A stretch of DNA of 64,000 bases from Sneathiella sp. P13V-1. GTDB taxonomy: Bacteria > Pseudomonadota > Alphaproteobacteria > Sneathiellales > Sneathiellaceae. Below are positions 51,810 to 62,240 of this stretch, in pieces. Below the pieces are notes generated by a model. That model did no database searches. It was not told the origin of the DNA and was given only the letters and a program-made list of their open reading frames with translations. Where the stretch lies: NCBI RefSeq assembly GCF_015143595.1, contig NZ_WYEU01000002.1:62001-126000 (forward strand). The letters run 5' to 3'. The position numbers and the translations under genes were made by a program. Within the stretch, counting starts at the first letter, position 1; each line of letters begins with the position of its first letter.

Positions 51810-53236
51810 CCTCACCGCTTTGGACTGCAGAAAATATCATAGCTGCCACAGCAGGTGAATGCGCTGAAACAGATTGGACTGTAAACGGTATTGTTATTGA
51901 TAACCGCGCTGTTTCACCCGGTGATTTGTTCATTGCCATTGTCGGGCCGAATAACGACGGACACAATTATGTGGAAGCCGCAATGGAGGCGGGAGCGGTC
52001 GCAGCGATAGTCTCAAAACCAGTGCAAGCAGTCGCGGATAAAATTCCTCTGGTAATGGTTGAAGATACGCAGGTCGCTATGGAAGCCTTGGGAAAAGCAT
52101 CCCGTTCCAGAAGTAATGCGAAAATAATCGCGGTAACGGGTAGCGTTGGCAAAACCGGCACGAAAGAAGCCTTGGCTCATGTTTTGTCAGCACAGGGTAA
52201 AACCCATTGGAGCGTGGGAAGTTTCAACAACCATTGGGGTGTGCCGCTTTCATTAAGCCGGATGCCGATTGACGCTGAATATGCGATTTTTGAGCTGGGA
52301 ATGAACCATGCGGGGGAGCTTACACCTCTTTCGCAAATGGTTAAGCCACATGTTGCAATCGTGACAACCGTGGCGGCTGCGCATATGGAGTTCTTTGAAA
52401 GTGTCGAAGATATCGCCAGGGCAAAGGCGGAGATTTTTAACGGCCTTCAATCGAGTGGTGTTGCCATCATAAATGCTGACATTCCCTACACAGATTTGCT
52501 TGTCGCCGAGGCGAAAAAGGTGTCGGGCGCGGATGTCCAGTTATTTGGAGAAAACACGAGCGCACAAATTCACCTTGATGACGTCACCGTCAATCCTCAA
52601 TCCAGTGAAGTTTCTGCCACAATTGATGGGCATAAAGCTGACTTCACACTTCCTGTTCCCGGTAGGCATTGGGTTCAGAATATTCTGGCAGTACTGGGTG
52701 CAGTAAAGGCTGTGGGTGCAGATGTTGATAAGGCAATTGAAACGCTGAAGACATTGAATGCTCCCTCAGGGCGTGGTGTTCAGATTGAACTTGAAACGGT
52801 TGGGGGATCATACCGGCTTATCGACGAAAGCTACAACGCAAGCCCCATTGCAATGCAAGCAGCTTTTGAGGTTCTTGGAAATCTGGAAATAAAGGGGCAG
52901 GGGCGCCGTATTGCCGTGTTGGGTGATATGCGTGAACTTGGAGAAGATGCGCCAGAAATTCACAGGTCTTTGGCAAATGATCTGTTGGAAAATGGTGTGG
53001 ATATGGTATATGCGTGCGGGCCTCATATGAGAGAGCTTTATGAGGCATTGCCCCAAAAAATGAAAGCAGCCTACGCGGCCAGTTCAGACGAATTGGTGGA
53101 GAGCGTTTTGGGTGCTGTGAGATGTGACGATGCTGTCCTGATTAAAGGATCATTGGGCAGCCGAATGAAGGTGATTTTGGACGCGCTTTTGGATCAGTCT
53201 AAGGGTCTTGGTATGGCGTCCGGATCGGAGGAATAA
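51806..53236 (+). CDS. murF: UDP-MurNAc-tripeptide:D-Ala-D-Ala ligase
   Basis: Mur ligase of 476 residues completing the pentapeptide. ATP-binding [14 protein letters not shown] and [14 protein letters not shown] are the family motifs, with DESYNASP and [10 protein letters not shown] in the central and C-terminal domains. ATG 51806 overlaps the murE stop. The end is four bases before mraY. Confidence 0.95.
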   Translation: MTSPLWTAENIIAATAGECAETDWTVNGIVIDNRAVSPGDLFIAIVGPNNDGHNYVEAAMEAGAVAAIVSKPVQAVADKIPLVMVEDTQVAMEALGKASRSRSNAKIIAVTGSVGKTGTKEALAHVLSAQGKTHWSVGSFNNHWGVPLSLSRMPIDAEYAIFELGMNHAGELTPLSQMVKPHVAIVTTVAAAHMEFFESVEDIARAKAEIFNGLQSSGVAIINADIPYTDLLVAEAKKVSGADVQLFGENTSAQIHLDDVTVNPQSSEVSATIDGHKADFTLPVPGRHWVQNILAVLGAVKAVGADVDKAIETLKTLNAPSGRGVQIELETVGGSYRLIDESYNASPIAMQAAFEVLGNLEIKGQGRRIAVLGDMRELGEDAPEIHRSLANDLLENGVDMVYACGPHMRELYEALPQKMKAAYAASSDELVESVLGAVRCDDAVLIKGSLGSRMKVILDALLDQSKGLGMASGSEE

Positions 53237-53240
53237 GAGT

Positions 53241-54329
53241 ATGTTATACAATCTACTTTTCCCACTGGCGGAGGATTTCTCTATCTTCAACCTGTTCAGG
53301 TACCTAACCTTCAGAACGGGCGGCGCGATTATGACGGCTTTGCTGATCAGTTTTATCTTCGGTCCGACTGTCATCAACTGGCTTAAAAGCAAACAGCACC
53401 GCGGGCAACCAATCCGCGATGATGGACCTCAGTCCCATATTATCGCCAAACAGGGCACCCCAACTATGGGGGGCTTTCTGATCCTCATCGCGCTGGGGGT
53501 AGCCACCGTTCTGTGGGCGGATCTCACAAACCGCTATGTCTGGTCCGTGCTTCTGGTGACCCTTGGCTTTGGTGCTGTCGGGTTCATTGACGATTATCTG
53601 AAGGTGAGCCGTCACAATACACGCGGTATTCCCGGTAAGATGAAGTTACTGCTGCAGGTGGTTATTTCCCTAGCGGCAACGATGTGGATTGTCAGCGCCA
53701 CAAATCCGGAACTCGCAACCAGCCTTACAATACCGTTTCTGAAAGATGTGTTGCTGGATCTCGGATGGTTCTACGTCCCCTTTGCCATGTTCGTTATGGT
53801 TGGTGCATCAAACGCCGTGAACTTGACAGATGGACTGGATGGTCTTGCCATTGTTCCTGTGATGATTGCGGGCGCTTCCTTTGGTCTGATTGCCTATTTG
53901 GTGGGTAACACGGTTTTCGCTGAATATCTTCAAATTCAATCTGTGCCGGGATCTGGTGAACTGCTGGTTTTCTGTGGGGCTCTTATTGGTGCAAGCCTGG
54001 GGTTCCTTTGGTTTAATGCCCCGCCTGCCATGGTCTTTATGGGGGATACCGGATCGCTTGCCATGGGCGGTGCGCTTGGCTCCATCAGTGTAGTGACGCG
54101 TCACGAAATCACCCTCGCTATTATCGGGGGCCTGTTTGTGCTGGAAACCGTCTCAGTGATCGTGCAGGTCGCGTCGTTTAAATTGACGGGTAAGCGCGTT
54201 TTCCGAATGGCGCCGCTTCACCACCATTATGAACAAAAAGGCTGGCAGGAGCCTACAATCGTTATTCGTTTTTGGATCATTGCGGTCATTCTGGCACTCG
54301 TCGGGTTGGCAACACTGAAACTAAGGTAG
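53241..54329 (+). CDS. mraY: Phospho-MurNAc-pentapeptide transferase
   Basis: Integral-membrane enzyme of 362 residues that makes lipid I from undecaprenyl phosphate and UDP-MurNAc-pentapeptide. About ten helices. The catalytic and magnesium-binding acidic motifs are [10 protein letters not shown] and [11 protein letters not shown], with PLHHHYE near the C-terminus. [13 protein letters not shown] is a family signature near residue 70. ATG 53241 is used rather than an in-frame start inside murF. Confidence 0.95.
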   Translation: MLYNLLFPLAEDFSIFNLFRYLTFRTGGAIMTALLISFIFGPTVINWLKSKQHRGQPIRDDGPQSHIIAKQGTPTMGGFLILIALGVATVLWADLTNRYVWSVLLVTLGFGAVGFIDDYLKVSRHNTRGIPGKMKLLLQVVISLAATMWIVSATNPELATSLTIPFLKDVLLDLGWFYVPFAMFVMVGASNAVNLTDGLDGLAIVPVMIAGASFGLIAYLVGNTVFAEYLQIQSVPGSGELLVFCGALIGASLGFLWFNAPPAMVFMGDTGSLAMGGALGSISVVTRHEITLAIIGGLFVLETVSVIVQVASFKLTGKRVFRMAPLHHHYEQKGWQEPTIVIRFWIIAVILALVGLATLKLR

Positions 54330-54333
54330 AAGT

Positions 54334-55701
54334 ATGGAAAGCCGCGCCTATCAAAATAAGGGAATTGCTGTTTTCGGCCTCGGTAAAAGTGGGCTGAGCA
54401 CGGCTAAGCACCTTCATGATGGCGGCGCGCGTGTTGTAGCGTGGGATGATAATCAAGATCGCCAACAGCAAGCCAAAGATATTGGCTTAACGGTGAAAGA
54501 GATCACTGCGGGGCTTATGGCCGAATGTGACTTTCTTCTGCTAAGCCCTGGTGTACCCTTGACCCATCCTGCCCCTCATCCTGTTGTTGAACTTGCGCAT
54601 GCTGCAGGTGTTCAAATTATTGGGGATATCGAAGTTTTCCTGAAAGAAAAAACGGCAGGTAAGGTTATCGGTATTACGGGCACAAATGGAAAGTCTACAA
54701 CCACATCCCTGATCCATCACATGCTGAAACATGCTGGACGGGATGTTGCCATGGGCGGGAATATTGGCACGCCGGTTCTGGAGCTCCCCAGACTATCTGA
54801 AAATGGCTTTTATGTTCTGGAACTCTCCTCCTACCAGTTGGATTTAACACCTTCTTGGCACGGAGATGCTGCTGTTCTTTTAAACGTCACACCGGATCAT
54901 CTGGACCGACATGGCGACATGGCGGGATATGCGGCGGTAAAGAAAAAGATTTTCCAAAATCAATCTTCTGCAGATATTGCTGTAATAAATCACGACAATG
55001 TGGTTTGCGCAGCGATTGTTAATGATCTGGGTGGCGTTGATCAAGCGGTATTGGTCGAGATATCGACGGAGCAAAATCTTGAAAGTGGGATCTTTGCGAA
55101 AGAGGAAACCATCACTGACAATAGCCCCGGCGGAAATGGTGCGGAGTTCTCACTCGCCGGTGTCGAAGCACTGCGTGGAAAGCATAATCGGGAAAATGCC
55201 GCAGCTGCGGTTGCCGTATGTCGGGCAATGGGGCTTACGGACATTGAAATTGCTAGTGGTCTTCTTTCTTTTGGTGGGCTTTCCCATCGTATGGAAATGG
55301 TGGCTATCAAGAACGGTGTTCGTTATGTAAATGATAGCAAGGCGACAAATGCAGATGCTGCTGAAAAATCTCTAGCTACCTATGAAAATATCTTCTGGAT
55401 AGCGGGCGGTCTTGGTAAAGCTGGCGGGATTAAGCCTCTGGTCCCATACTTTGATCGCATTACTCACGCCTTTTTGATTGGCAAAGATGCTACTGAATTT
55501 GCTCTTACATTGGAAGGTCATGTTCCTTATACAGTTTGCGGAACCCTGGATAAAGCTGTTGAACAGGCACGTCAGCAGGCGGTTCAAAGCAAAAATGCGA
55601 CTGTCTTATTAGCCCCTGCGGCTGCAAGTTTTGATCAGTTTCCAAGTTTCGAAGCGCGGGGAGATAGGTTCCGCCAACTGGTTGAGGAGGAGGCTGCATG
55701 A
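54334..55701 (+). CDS. murD: UDP-MurNAc-L-alanine:D-glutamate ligase
   Basis: Mur ligase of 455 residues adding D-glutamate. FGLGKSGLSTAKHL is the N-terminal UDP-binding turn. ITGTNGKSTTT is the ATP site, LELSSYQLDL and NVTPDHLDRHG follow, and NDSKATNADAAEKSL is the hallmark of the C-terminal domain. It overlaps ftsW as ATGA. Confidence 0.95.
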   Translation: MESRAYQNKGIAVFGLGKSGLSTAKHLHDGGARVVAWDDNQDRQQQAKDIGLTVKEITAGLMAECDFLLLSPGVPLTHPAPHPVVELAHAAGVQIIGDIEVFLKEKTAGKVIGITGTNGKSTTTSLIHHMLKHAGRDVAMGGNIGTPVLELPRLSENGFYVLELSSYQLDLTPSWHGDAAVLLNVTPDHLDRHGDMAGYAAVKKKIFQNQSSADIAVINHDNVVCAAIVNDLGGVDQAVLVEISTEQNLESGIFAKEETITDNSPGGNGAEFSLAGVEALRGKHNRENAAAAVAVCRAMGLTDIEIASGLLSFGGLSHRMEMVAIKNGVRYVNDSKATNADAAEKSLATYENIFWIAGGLGKAGGIKPLVPYFDRITHAFLIGKDATEFALTLEGHVPYTVCGTLDKAVEQARQQAVQSKNATVLLAPAAASFDQFPSFEARGDRFRQLVEEEAA

Positions 55702-56819
55702 CCACTTTCTCACGTCTTGACAGATCTGTTGTTGGACGCTGGTGGTGGACAGTTGACCGCTGGACTTTGCTTGCCGTTATCCTGCTGTTGTGTATTGGGG
55801 GCGTGATGGTTTTGGCTGCAAGCCCTGCTGTTGCCAACAGAATTGGCCTTGATAATTTCCATTTTGTACGCCGTCAGCTTTTGTACCTTCCAATGGCTTT
55901 GATGATCATCCTTGGAATATCGTTAATGTCGCCCTTATGGGTTCGCCGGATGGCGGTTATTCTGTTCGGTGGTTGTATTTTCCTAACTTTGCTAACCCTG
56001 TTGATAGGCCCGGAAGTTAAGGGCGCGCAGCGTTGGTTGCAGTTTGGTAGTTTTACGTTGCAGCCTACTGAATTTCTGAAACCTGCCTTTGCTGTTGTCG
56101 CCGCGTGGATGTTTGCAGAACAACGTAAAGGCGCTGAAATTCCTGGAAATCTGATTTCCATTGGTTTGTATGTGGTTGTTGTCAGCCTTCTTCTTATGCA
56201 GCCGGATGTGGGTATGACCTTGGTGGTTTCTGCCGTTTGGTTTGCGCAGTTTTTCCTTGCAGGCTTACCGATCATGTGGGTGGTTGGATTTCTGGTTTTG
56301 GGAATTGTCGGTGCCGCGGGCGCATATGTTTTCTTCCCCCATGTGACGAAGCGCGTGGATCGTTTCCTCAATCCTGAGGGCGGTGATAACTATCAGATTG
56401 AACGCGCAATGGAAGCCTTTCAAACAGGCGGGTTCTTTGGTGTGGGGCCGGGTGATGGATCTGTTAAAACTGTCCTTCCTGATGCCCATACGGATTTTAT
56501 CTTCGCTGTAGTTGGTGAAGAGTTCGGCGTTATATTCTGTCTAATTCTTCTTGGGTTGTTTACTTTTGTCGTCCTGCGCGGGTTTAGCCGTTTGCTGGTG
56601 GAAAAGAACTTCTTTGTTGTTTTGGCTGCAGCGGGACTTCTCACCCAGTTTGGTTTGCAGTCCATTATCAATATCGGTGTGAACTTACGCCTCATGCCTA
56701 CCAAAGGCATGACTTTGCCATTTATCTCCTATGGTGGTTCTTCCATGTTGGCGCTTGCAATCCTTATGGGGATGCTGCTCGCCCTCAGCCGCCGCCGAGC
56801 CGGAACGGGAGAGTTGTAA
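55698..56819 (+). CDS. ftsW: Peptidoglycan glycosyltransferase FtsW
   Basis: SEDS-family polymerase of 373 residues with ten helices, making septal glycan strands with FtsI. The FGVGPGDGSVKTVLPDAHTD and FAVVGEEFG segments form the large periplasmic loop; the catalytic aspartate of SEDS proteins lies in the former stretch. NIGVNLRLMPTKGMTLPF is the C-terminal signature. Its TAA shares one base with the murG ATG. Confidence 0.95.
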   Translation: MTTFSRLDRSVVGRWWWTVDRWTLLAVILLLCIGGVMVLAASPAVANRIGLDNFHFVRRQLLYLPMALMIILGISLMSPLWVRRMAVILFGGCIFLTLLTLLIGPEVKGAQRWLQFGSFTLQPTEFLKPAFAVVAAWMFAEQRKGAEIPGNLISIGLYVVVVSLLLMQPDVGMTLVVSAVWFAQFFLAGLPIMWVVGFLVLGIVGAAGAYVFFPHVTKRVDRFLNPEGGDNYQIERAMEAFQTGGFFGVGPGDGSVKTVLPDAHTDFIFAVVGEEFGVIFCLILLGLFTFVVLRGFSRLLVEKNFFVVLAAAGLLTQFGLQSIINIGVNLRLMPTKGMTLPFISYGGSSMLALAILMGMLLALSRRRAGTGEL

Positions 56820-57961
56820 TGGTAGAAACTTATGGACACTTTATTTTGGCGAGTGGTGGCACCGGCGGCCATGTATTCCCGGCCCGCGCACTGGCGCAGG
56901 AGTTGCTAAAGGCGGGACACAAGGTATCACTGGTAACAGATCAGCGCGGCGAGAAATATGAAGCCATGTTCCCAGGGGTTCATATCCTGCAGGTGCACTC
57001 TGCTTCGCCCTCAGTTGGTGGATTGCTCGGCAAAGTAAAGGCTGCGATCAAACTTGGACATGGTGTCTTGCAATCCATTGGGTTGTTGCGCCGATTAAAG
57101 CCGCAGGCTGTAATCGGATTTGGTGGGTATCCTTCCATGCCTCCTTGTATGGCGGCTGGATTGTTAGGTATTCCTCTCATCCTGCATGAACAAAACTCCA
57201 TTTTGGGGCGGGTCAATAAACTGCTGGCAGGTAAAGCCACATATATTGCGACTTCCTTTAAGGAAACCTATTCAGATACTGGTGCTATTACACAAAAAAT
57301 GGTCTTCACAGGTAATCCTGTTAGACAGGAAATCCTGGCAAAAACGGCGACGCCGTATGACACCTCTGAACCTGGGCAAACGTTTAACTTGCTGGTTTTG
57401 GGGGGAAGCCAAGGGGCAACTGTTTTGTCTGATACGGTCCCGGCTGCGCTCATCTCCCTGCCGGAGCATATTCAAAAACGGTTGAGCGTGACGCAGCAAT
57501 GTCGCCCGGAAGATATAGGACGTGTTGAAGCAGCTTACAGAGAAAGTGAAATCAAAGTAGAGCTATCTTCCTTTTTTGAGAATGTACCAGAGCTGATCTC
57601 GGACGCGCATCTAGTCATCGCCAGATCCGGGGCGTCTACAATGGCAGAAGTAGATGTGATCGGTAGGCCTGCGATTTACGTGCCTTACAAATTCGCCATG
57701 GACAATCATCAGCTTAAAAATGCTGAAAGCAGTGTCTCTGCAGGTGCAGCGAAAGTAATTGAACAGGACGACTTTAAACCAGAGAAGTTGAAAGAAATCC
57801 TACTGGAGCTGATGGATAACAGCCAACTGTTGCAGGATATGGCCATGAAGGCATTCGGTCAGGCAGATCCTCATGCAGCTGAGAAATTGGCAGAGCTGGT
57901 GATTGCCAGCTGCAATTTACAAAACACAGAAATGAAAACCCCTGGAAAGGTAGAGGAATGA
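56819..57961 (+). CDS. murG: UDP-GlcNAc:lipid I N-acetylglucosaminyltransferase
   Basis: Membrane-associated GT28 enzyme of 380 residues that makes lipid II. The N-terminal glycine loop is [22 protein letters not shown] and [12 protein letters not shown] are acceptor-side motifs. LVLGGSQGA and [10 protein letters not shown] bind the donor nucleotide. ATGA overlap with murC. Confidence 0.95.
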   Translation: MVETYGHFILASGGTGGHVFPARALAQELLKAGHKVSLVTDQRGEKYEAMFPGVHILQVHSASPSVGGLLGKVKAAIKLGHGVLQSIGLLRRLKPQAVIGFGGYPSMPPCMAAGLLGIPLILHEQNSILGRVNKLLAGKATYIATSFKETYSDTGAITQKMVFTGNPVRQEILAKTATPYDTSEPGQTFNLLVLGGSQGATVLSDTVPAALISLPEHIQKRLSVTQQCRPEDIGRVEAAYRESEIKVELSSFFENVPELISDAHLVIARSGASTMAEVDVIGRPAIYVPYKFAMDNHQLKNAESSVSAGAAKVIEQDDFKPEKLKEILLELMDNSQLLQDMAMKAFGQADPHAAEKLAELVIASCNLQNTEMKTPGKVEE

Positions 57962-59385
57962 GAGCCTTACCACTTGATATTGGTCTTGTGCATTTTGTCG
58001 GTATTGGCGGTATCGGGATGAGCGGTATTGCAGAAGTGATGCACACGCTTGGCTATCAGGTTCAGGGATCTGATCTTTCCAGAAATGCCAACGTCGAGCG
58101 ACTTGAAAAGCTGGGTGTTAAAGTCTTTACCGGGCATGATGCAGAGAACTTGGGGGAAACCCGGGTTGTTGTCATTTCTTCTGCGGTGAAAGCGGATAAC
58201 CCAGAAGTGAAGGAAGCACGGGCGAATATGATCCCGGTGGTGCGCCGAGCTGAGATGTTGGCAGAGCTGATGCGGCTTCGCTGGGCCATCGCGGTTGGCG
58301 GGACACATGGAAAAACCACGACAACCTCACTGTTGGCGAGTTTGTTAGATGCAGCCAATATGGAACCAACGGTTATCAATGGCGGTATCATCAATGCCTA
58401 TGGCACAAATGCGCGTCTTGGAAATGGCGATTGGATGGTGGTGGAAGCGGATGAGTCCGATGGTAGCTTTACCAAACTCCCTGCAACCATTGCCATTGTA
58501 ACGAATATTGATCCGGAACATCTTGACTTTTATGGTGATTTTGACGGTGTGCGGAAAGCTTTCCATACCTTTGTAGAGAATATTCCTTTTTATGGGTTTG
58601 CCGCCTTATGCATTGATCACCCTGAGGTGCAGGCCTTGATCGGGCGTGTGTCTGATCGGCGATTGATCACATACGGAATGTCCCCACAAGCAGACTATCG
58701 TGCCGTTGATGTCACTTTTGAAGCCGGCGGTGCGCGATTTAACGTAGCGGTAAGTGATCGCTTGGGCGGGGAGACCCGCACGATGAAAGGGTTCGAATTA
58801 CCTATGCCAGGTGCTCACAATGTGCTGAACGCAATGGCGTCTGTTGCTGTTGGTGCGGAAATGGGATTTGACGAAGTTGTCCTTAAAAAAGGGCTGCGTG
58901 AATTTGGCGGCGTGAAGCGCCGTTTCACCAAAACAGGAACGGTTGGTGGTGTTACCATAATTGATGATTATGGTCACCATCCTGTAGAGATTTCTTCTGT
59001 TCTCGCGGCGGCGCGTCAAGCCTATGACGGTAAAGTAATTGCTGTGGTGCAACCTCATCGTTACAGCCGCCTTAATGATCTGTTCGAAGAGTTTTGTACC
59101 TGCTTCAACGATGCGGACACGGTAATTGTTGCGGATATTTTTGCTGCGGGAGAACAGCCGATTGAAGGTGTTAATCAGGAAAGTTATGTGGAAGGTTTAC
59201 GTACCCGTGGGCATCGCCATGTCCTTCCGCTTAAAGGTCCTGAATATCTGGCTGATATGGTCTTGGATGAAACATCCGATGGCGATGTAGTTGTCTGTCT
59301 TGGTGCTGGTTCCATTTCTCTTTGGGCAAATAACTTGCCTTCTGAACTGGCAGCACGCAAAGACACCGATGGAGGCGATGACTGA
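57958..59385 (+). CDS. murC: UDP-MurNAc:L-alanine ligase
   Basis: First Mur ligase of the pathway, 475 residues. [19 protein letters not shown] is the UDP-binding N-terminus. The ATP site is [11 protein letters not shown], and [21 protein letters not shown] and [10 protein letters not shown] are conserved motifs of the other domains. It is followed by murB; bases 59383-59403 hold its stop and the murB ribosome site. Confidence 0.95.
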   Translation: MRALPLDIGLVHFVGIGGIGMSGIAEVMHTLGYQVQGSDLSRNANVERLEKLGVKVFTGHDAENLGETRVVVISSAVKADNPEVKEARANMIPVVRRAEMLAELMRLRWAIAVGGTHGKTTTTSLLASLLDAANMEPTVINGGIINAYGTNARLGNGDWMVVEADESDGSFTKLPATIAIVTNIDPEHLDFYGDFDGVRKAFHTFVENIPFYGFAALCIDHPEVQALIGRVSDRRLITYGMSPQADYRAVDVTFEAGGARFNVAVSDRLGGETRTMKGFELPMPGAHNVLNAMASVAVGAEMGFDEVVLKKGLREFGGVKRRFTKTGTVGGVTIIDDYGHHPVEISSVLAAARQAYDGKVIAVVQPHRYSRLNDLFEEFCTCFNDADTVIVADIFAAGEQPIEGVNQESYVEGLRTRGHRHVLPLKGPEYLADMVLDETSDGDVVVCLGAGSISLWANNLPSELAARKDTDGGDD

Positions 59386-59402
59386 TGGGAGAGGGAGGCA
59401 AT

Positions 59403-60311
59403 ATGAAATTGCTGGATCGTTTGCCTGAAGTCGAAGGTCGCCTTCGCGAAGATGCAAACCTCTCTAAGGTCACCTGGTTTCAAGTAGGTGGCCCTGCGGA
59501 TGTCCTGTTCAAACCCAAAGGCGAAGGTGATCTTTCGAACTTTTTGAAAAATACACCAGCAGACATCCCGGTTTTTGTTTTGGGTGTTGGCTCAAACCTG
59601 CTGGTTCGGGATGGAGGATATCGGGGCGTTGTTGTGCGTTTGGGACGTGATTTCACGGGCATGGATGTGCTGGATGGACATAAAGTCCGTGTGGGCGCGG
59701 GGGCGCTTGATGGAAATGTTGCCCGGTTCGTGGCGAGCCATTCTTTAACGGGGGCTGAGTTTCTGATTGGTATCCCTGGTTCTATCGGCGGTGCCCTTCG
59801 TATGAACGCAGGTGCCTATGGCTCTGAGGTCAAAGATATCTTTGTAAGCGCCGTTGCCTTAGATCGACAGGGCATGCGCCATGAGCTTACAGCGGCAGAT
59901 ATGGCGTTTTCTTATCGCCATTGCGGTATTCCAAAAGATTGGATTTTCACGGAAGCAGTATTTCAATTGCATCCGGGCGATGAAGTGGAAATATCCAAAG
60001 CCATGCAGGAAATAGCTAAGAACCGCGAAGATAGCCAACCCGTTAAAAGCCGTACAGGGGGGTCTACATTTGCAAACCCTGAGGGTAAGAAAGCGTGGGA
60101 GTTAGTGGACTCTGTGGGTGGCCGTGGCCTAACCATTGGTGGCGCACAAGTCTCTGAAAAGCATTGCAATTTCCTGATCAACAATGGTGATGCAACGGCA
60201 AGAGACCTGGAGGCTGTTGGGGAAGAAGTTCGACGTCGGGTTTTTAAGGAGCACGACACACTGCTCCGTTGGGAGATTGTTCGAATTGGCGAAGAAGGTA
60301 GCGTAGAATGA
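59403..60311 (+). CDS. murB: UDP-N-acetylenolpyruvoylglucosamine reductase
   Basis: FAD enzyme of 302 residues that reduces enolpyruvyl-UDP-GlcNAc to UDP-MurNAc. TWFQVGGPADVLFKP, LGVGSNLLVRDGGYRGVV and GIPGSIGGALRMNAGAYG are FAD-binding motifs. SRTGGSTFANPEGKKAWELV holds the catalytic serine, as in the type II, shorter enzyme. ATG 59403 is chosen over ATG 59385 because GAGGGAGG sits six bases before it and the extra six residues are not conserved. ATGA overlap with ddl. Confidence 0.94.
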   Translation: MKLLDRLPEVEGRLREDANLSKVTWFQVGGPADVLFKPKGEGDLSNFLKNTPADIPVFVLGVGSNLLVRDGGYRGVVVRLGRDFTGMDVLDGHKVRVGAGALDGNVARFVASHSLTGAEFLIGIPGSIGGALRMNAGAYGSEVKDIFVSAVALDRQGMRHELTAADMAFSYRHCGIPKDWIFTEAVFQLHPGDEVEISKAMQEIAKNREDSQPVKSRTGGSTFANPEGKKAWELVDSVGGRGLTIGGAQVSEKHCNFLINNGDATARDLEAVGEEVRRRVFKEHDTLLRWEIVRIGEEGSVE

Positions 60312-61216
60312 CCCATGTAGCAGTATTGATGGGAGGCTGGTCAGCTGAGCGGGAAGTGTCCCTCTCAAGTGGCGAGGCATGTGCAAATGCACTTGAGCGA
60401 GTTGGCTATAAAGTTAGCCGTGTCGACGTTTCCCAGAATATTGCTGCCGTTCTGACTGAGCTGCGACCTGATGTCTGTTTCAACGCTTTGCATGGCAGAT
60501 ATGGTGAAGATGGCACCGTTCAGGGGCTTCTGGAAATTCTGGGTATTCCTTATACACACTCTGGGGTTCTCGCATCCGCGCTTGCCATGGACAAGCCAAT
60601 TGCCAAAGAGATTTTTGCAGCTCATGGTATGGATGTGGCAAAGGGGCGGACTTTTACCCGCCAACAGATCCTTGAAGGGGAAGATTATCCGCTACCGCTG
60701 GTCATTAAACCGCTGAACGAAGGATCCAGTGTGGGGGTTACCATTTTGCTTGAAAATGAAAATCGCAAAATGGTGGACATTCCTTGGACCTTTGGCAATG
60801 AAGTGCTTGTTGAAACCTACATCCCTGGCCGTGAAATCCAGGTGGCTGTTATGGGAGATCAGGCGTTGGGTGCAGTAGAAATTCGCCCTCTCGGTCGTTT
60901 CTACGATTATGAAGCCAAATACACTTCTGGCAAGGCGGAACATCTCATGCCAGCACCGCTATCCCCTGAACAATATGAAGAAGTGCTGGAGTTAGGGCTA
61001 CGGGCTCATCAAGCGCTTGGATGTCGGGGGGTGAGTCGAAGCGATTTCCGTCTTGATGACTCCGAAACGGGAGATGGAAAATTCATCATTCTGGAGACGA
61101 ACACTCAGCCCGGAATGACAGAATTGAGTCTGGTGCCGGAGATTGCACAACATGCCGGGATCAGTTTTGAGGAACTGGTTCGTTGGATTGTGGAGGATGC
61201 CTCATGCGACCGATAA
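60308..61216 (+). CDS. ddl: D-alanine:D-alanine ligase
   Basis: ATP-grasp ligase of 302 residues supplying D-Ala-D-Ala to MurF. LMGGWSAEREVSLSSG is the N-terminal substrate loop. NALHGRYGEDGTVQGLLE, KPLNEGSSVGV and LETNTQPGMT carry the nucleotide, serine loop and magnesium sites. Location between murB and ftsQ is usual in alphaproteobacteria. Ends 13 bases inside ftsQ. Confidence 0.95.
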   Translation: MTHVAVLMGGWSAEREVSLSSGEACANALERVGYKVSRVDVSQNIAAVLTELRPDVCFNALHGRYGEDGTVQGLLEILGIPYTHSGVLASALAMDKPIAKEIFAAHGMDVAKGRTFTRQQILEGEDYPLPLVIKPLNEGSSVGVTILLENENRKMVDIPWTFGNEVLVETYIPGREIQVAVMGDQALGAVEIRPLGRFYDYEAKYTSGKAEHLMPAPLSPEQYEEVLELGLRAHQALGCRGVSRSDFRLDDSETGDGKFIILETNTQPGMTELSLVPEIAQHAGISFEELVRWIVEDASCDR

Positions 61217-62205
61217 AAGTTGATCAAAATGATCGGCCCGTCCAAAATGCGCGCGCAACGAAGAAGAAACGAGTGCGTAATAAAAAAAGGTCACCAAATC
61301 AGGCCAGTATTTTGACAAAGCTAAAGTCATTTTCCATTCCGTTGAATTTCAAGTTTTGGAAAAGTTCAACCCAGAAAAAACGCACATCTGGCAAAGTGAA
61401 ACGGCGTGTTGCCCCTTCTTGGGGAAGGTTTGCTGTGATTGGGGGATCATTAGCTGCTTTGGCTGTTTTAACCGGTTTTGTCGGATACCTGATGGTGCGT
61501 GACGCCTGGATTTCAAAAACCGGTATCTGGTTGGATGAACAACGGACTGCCGTCATCAAAGGAGCCGGGCTGGTACTTGCTGAAGTAAGTGTCGTTGGAC
61601 GCAATAGAACAGATGCATCGGATCTTCTTGCCGCCTTGCAAATTGACCAAGGAGACAACCTTGTAGATTTCGACCCGGCGGAAGCCCGCCTTCGCGTTGA
61701 AAAACTGGGGTGGGTGGAAGAAGCAGCAGTTATGCGGAAATTCCCTGACGAGATTTTTATCCGCATACAGGAGCGTAGGCCTTTTGCAAGATGGCAAATG
61801 GATGGAAAAACTGCTGTCATCGACAGAAAAGGGGTTGTCGTTTCCCGAAAAACAGAAGCTGAGTTCGCGCACCTTCCAAAAGTTGTTGGCGAAGGGGCCA
61901 ATGAACAGGCTGCTGAGCTTTTTGATATGCTAGCAGAAAAACCTGCCCTTTTCACACGGCTTCAATATGCCGTGCGGGTTCGAGATCGCCGCTGGAATCT
62001 GGAATTTGATAACGGCGTAAAAGTGCTTCTTCCCGAGGAGGGGACGGTTGCCGCCTGGACGCAATTGCATGAATTGCAGCAATCGCGAAAAATTCTGAAT
62101 AAAGGTGTACTCGCGATTGATCTCAGGGCATCTGACCGGATGTTTGTCCGCCTTCGTGAAGGGGACGCTGAATTTTTGAGAACTGCGGATAGCGGAAGTA
62201 GCTAA
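61204..62205 (+). CDS. ftsQ: Cell division protein FtsQ
   Basis: Bitopic division protein of 333 residues. A long, very basic cytoplasmic tail (to about residue 75) with KKKRVRNKKR is followed by one helix (about residues 80-102) and then the POTRA domain (VSVVGRNRTDASDLLAALQI) and a beta domain ending in IDLRASDRMFVRL. It anchors the FtsQLB complex. ATG 61204 is used; the frame is open 21 bases further up within ddl. Confidence 0.9.
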   Translation: MRPIKVDQNDRPVQNARATKKKRVRNKKRSPNQASILTKLKSFSIPLNFKFWKSSTQKKRTSGKVKRRVAPSWGRFAVIGGSLAALAVLTGFVGYLMVRDAWISKTGIWLDEQRTAVIKGAGLVLAEVSVVGRNRTDASDLLAALQIDQGDNLVDFDPAEARLRVEKLGWVEEAAVMRKFPDEIFIRIQERRPFARWQMDGKTAVIDRKGVVVSRKTEAEFAHLPKVVGEGANEQAAELFDMLAEKPALFTRLQYAVRVRDRRWNLEFDNGVKVLLPEEGTVAAWTQLHELQQSRKILNKGVLAIDLRASDRMFVRLREGDAEFLRTADSGSS

Positions 62206-62240
62206 GTAGAAAACGGCTATAGAGAAGGTAATTTAAGGAA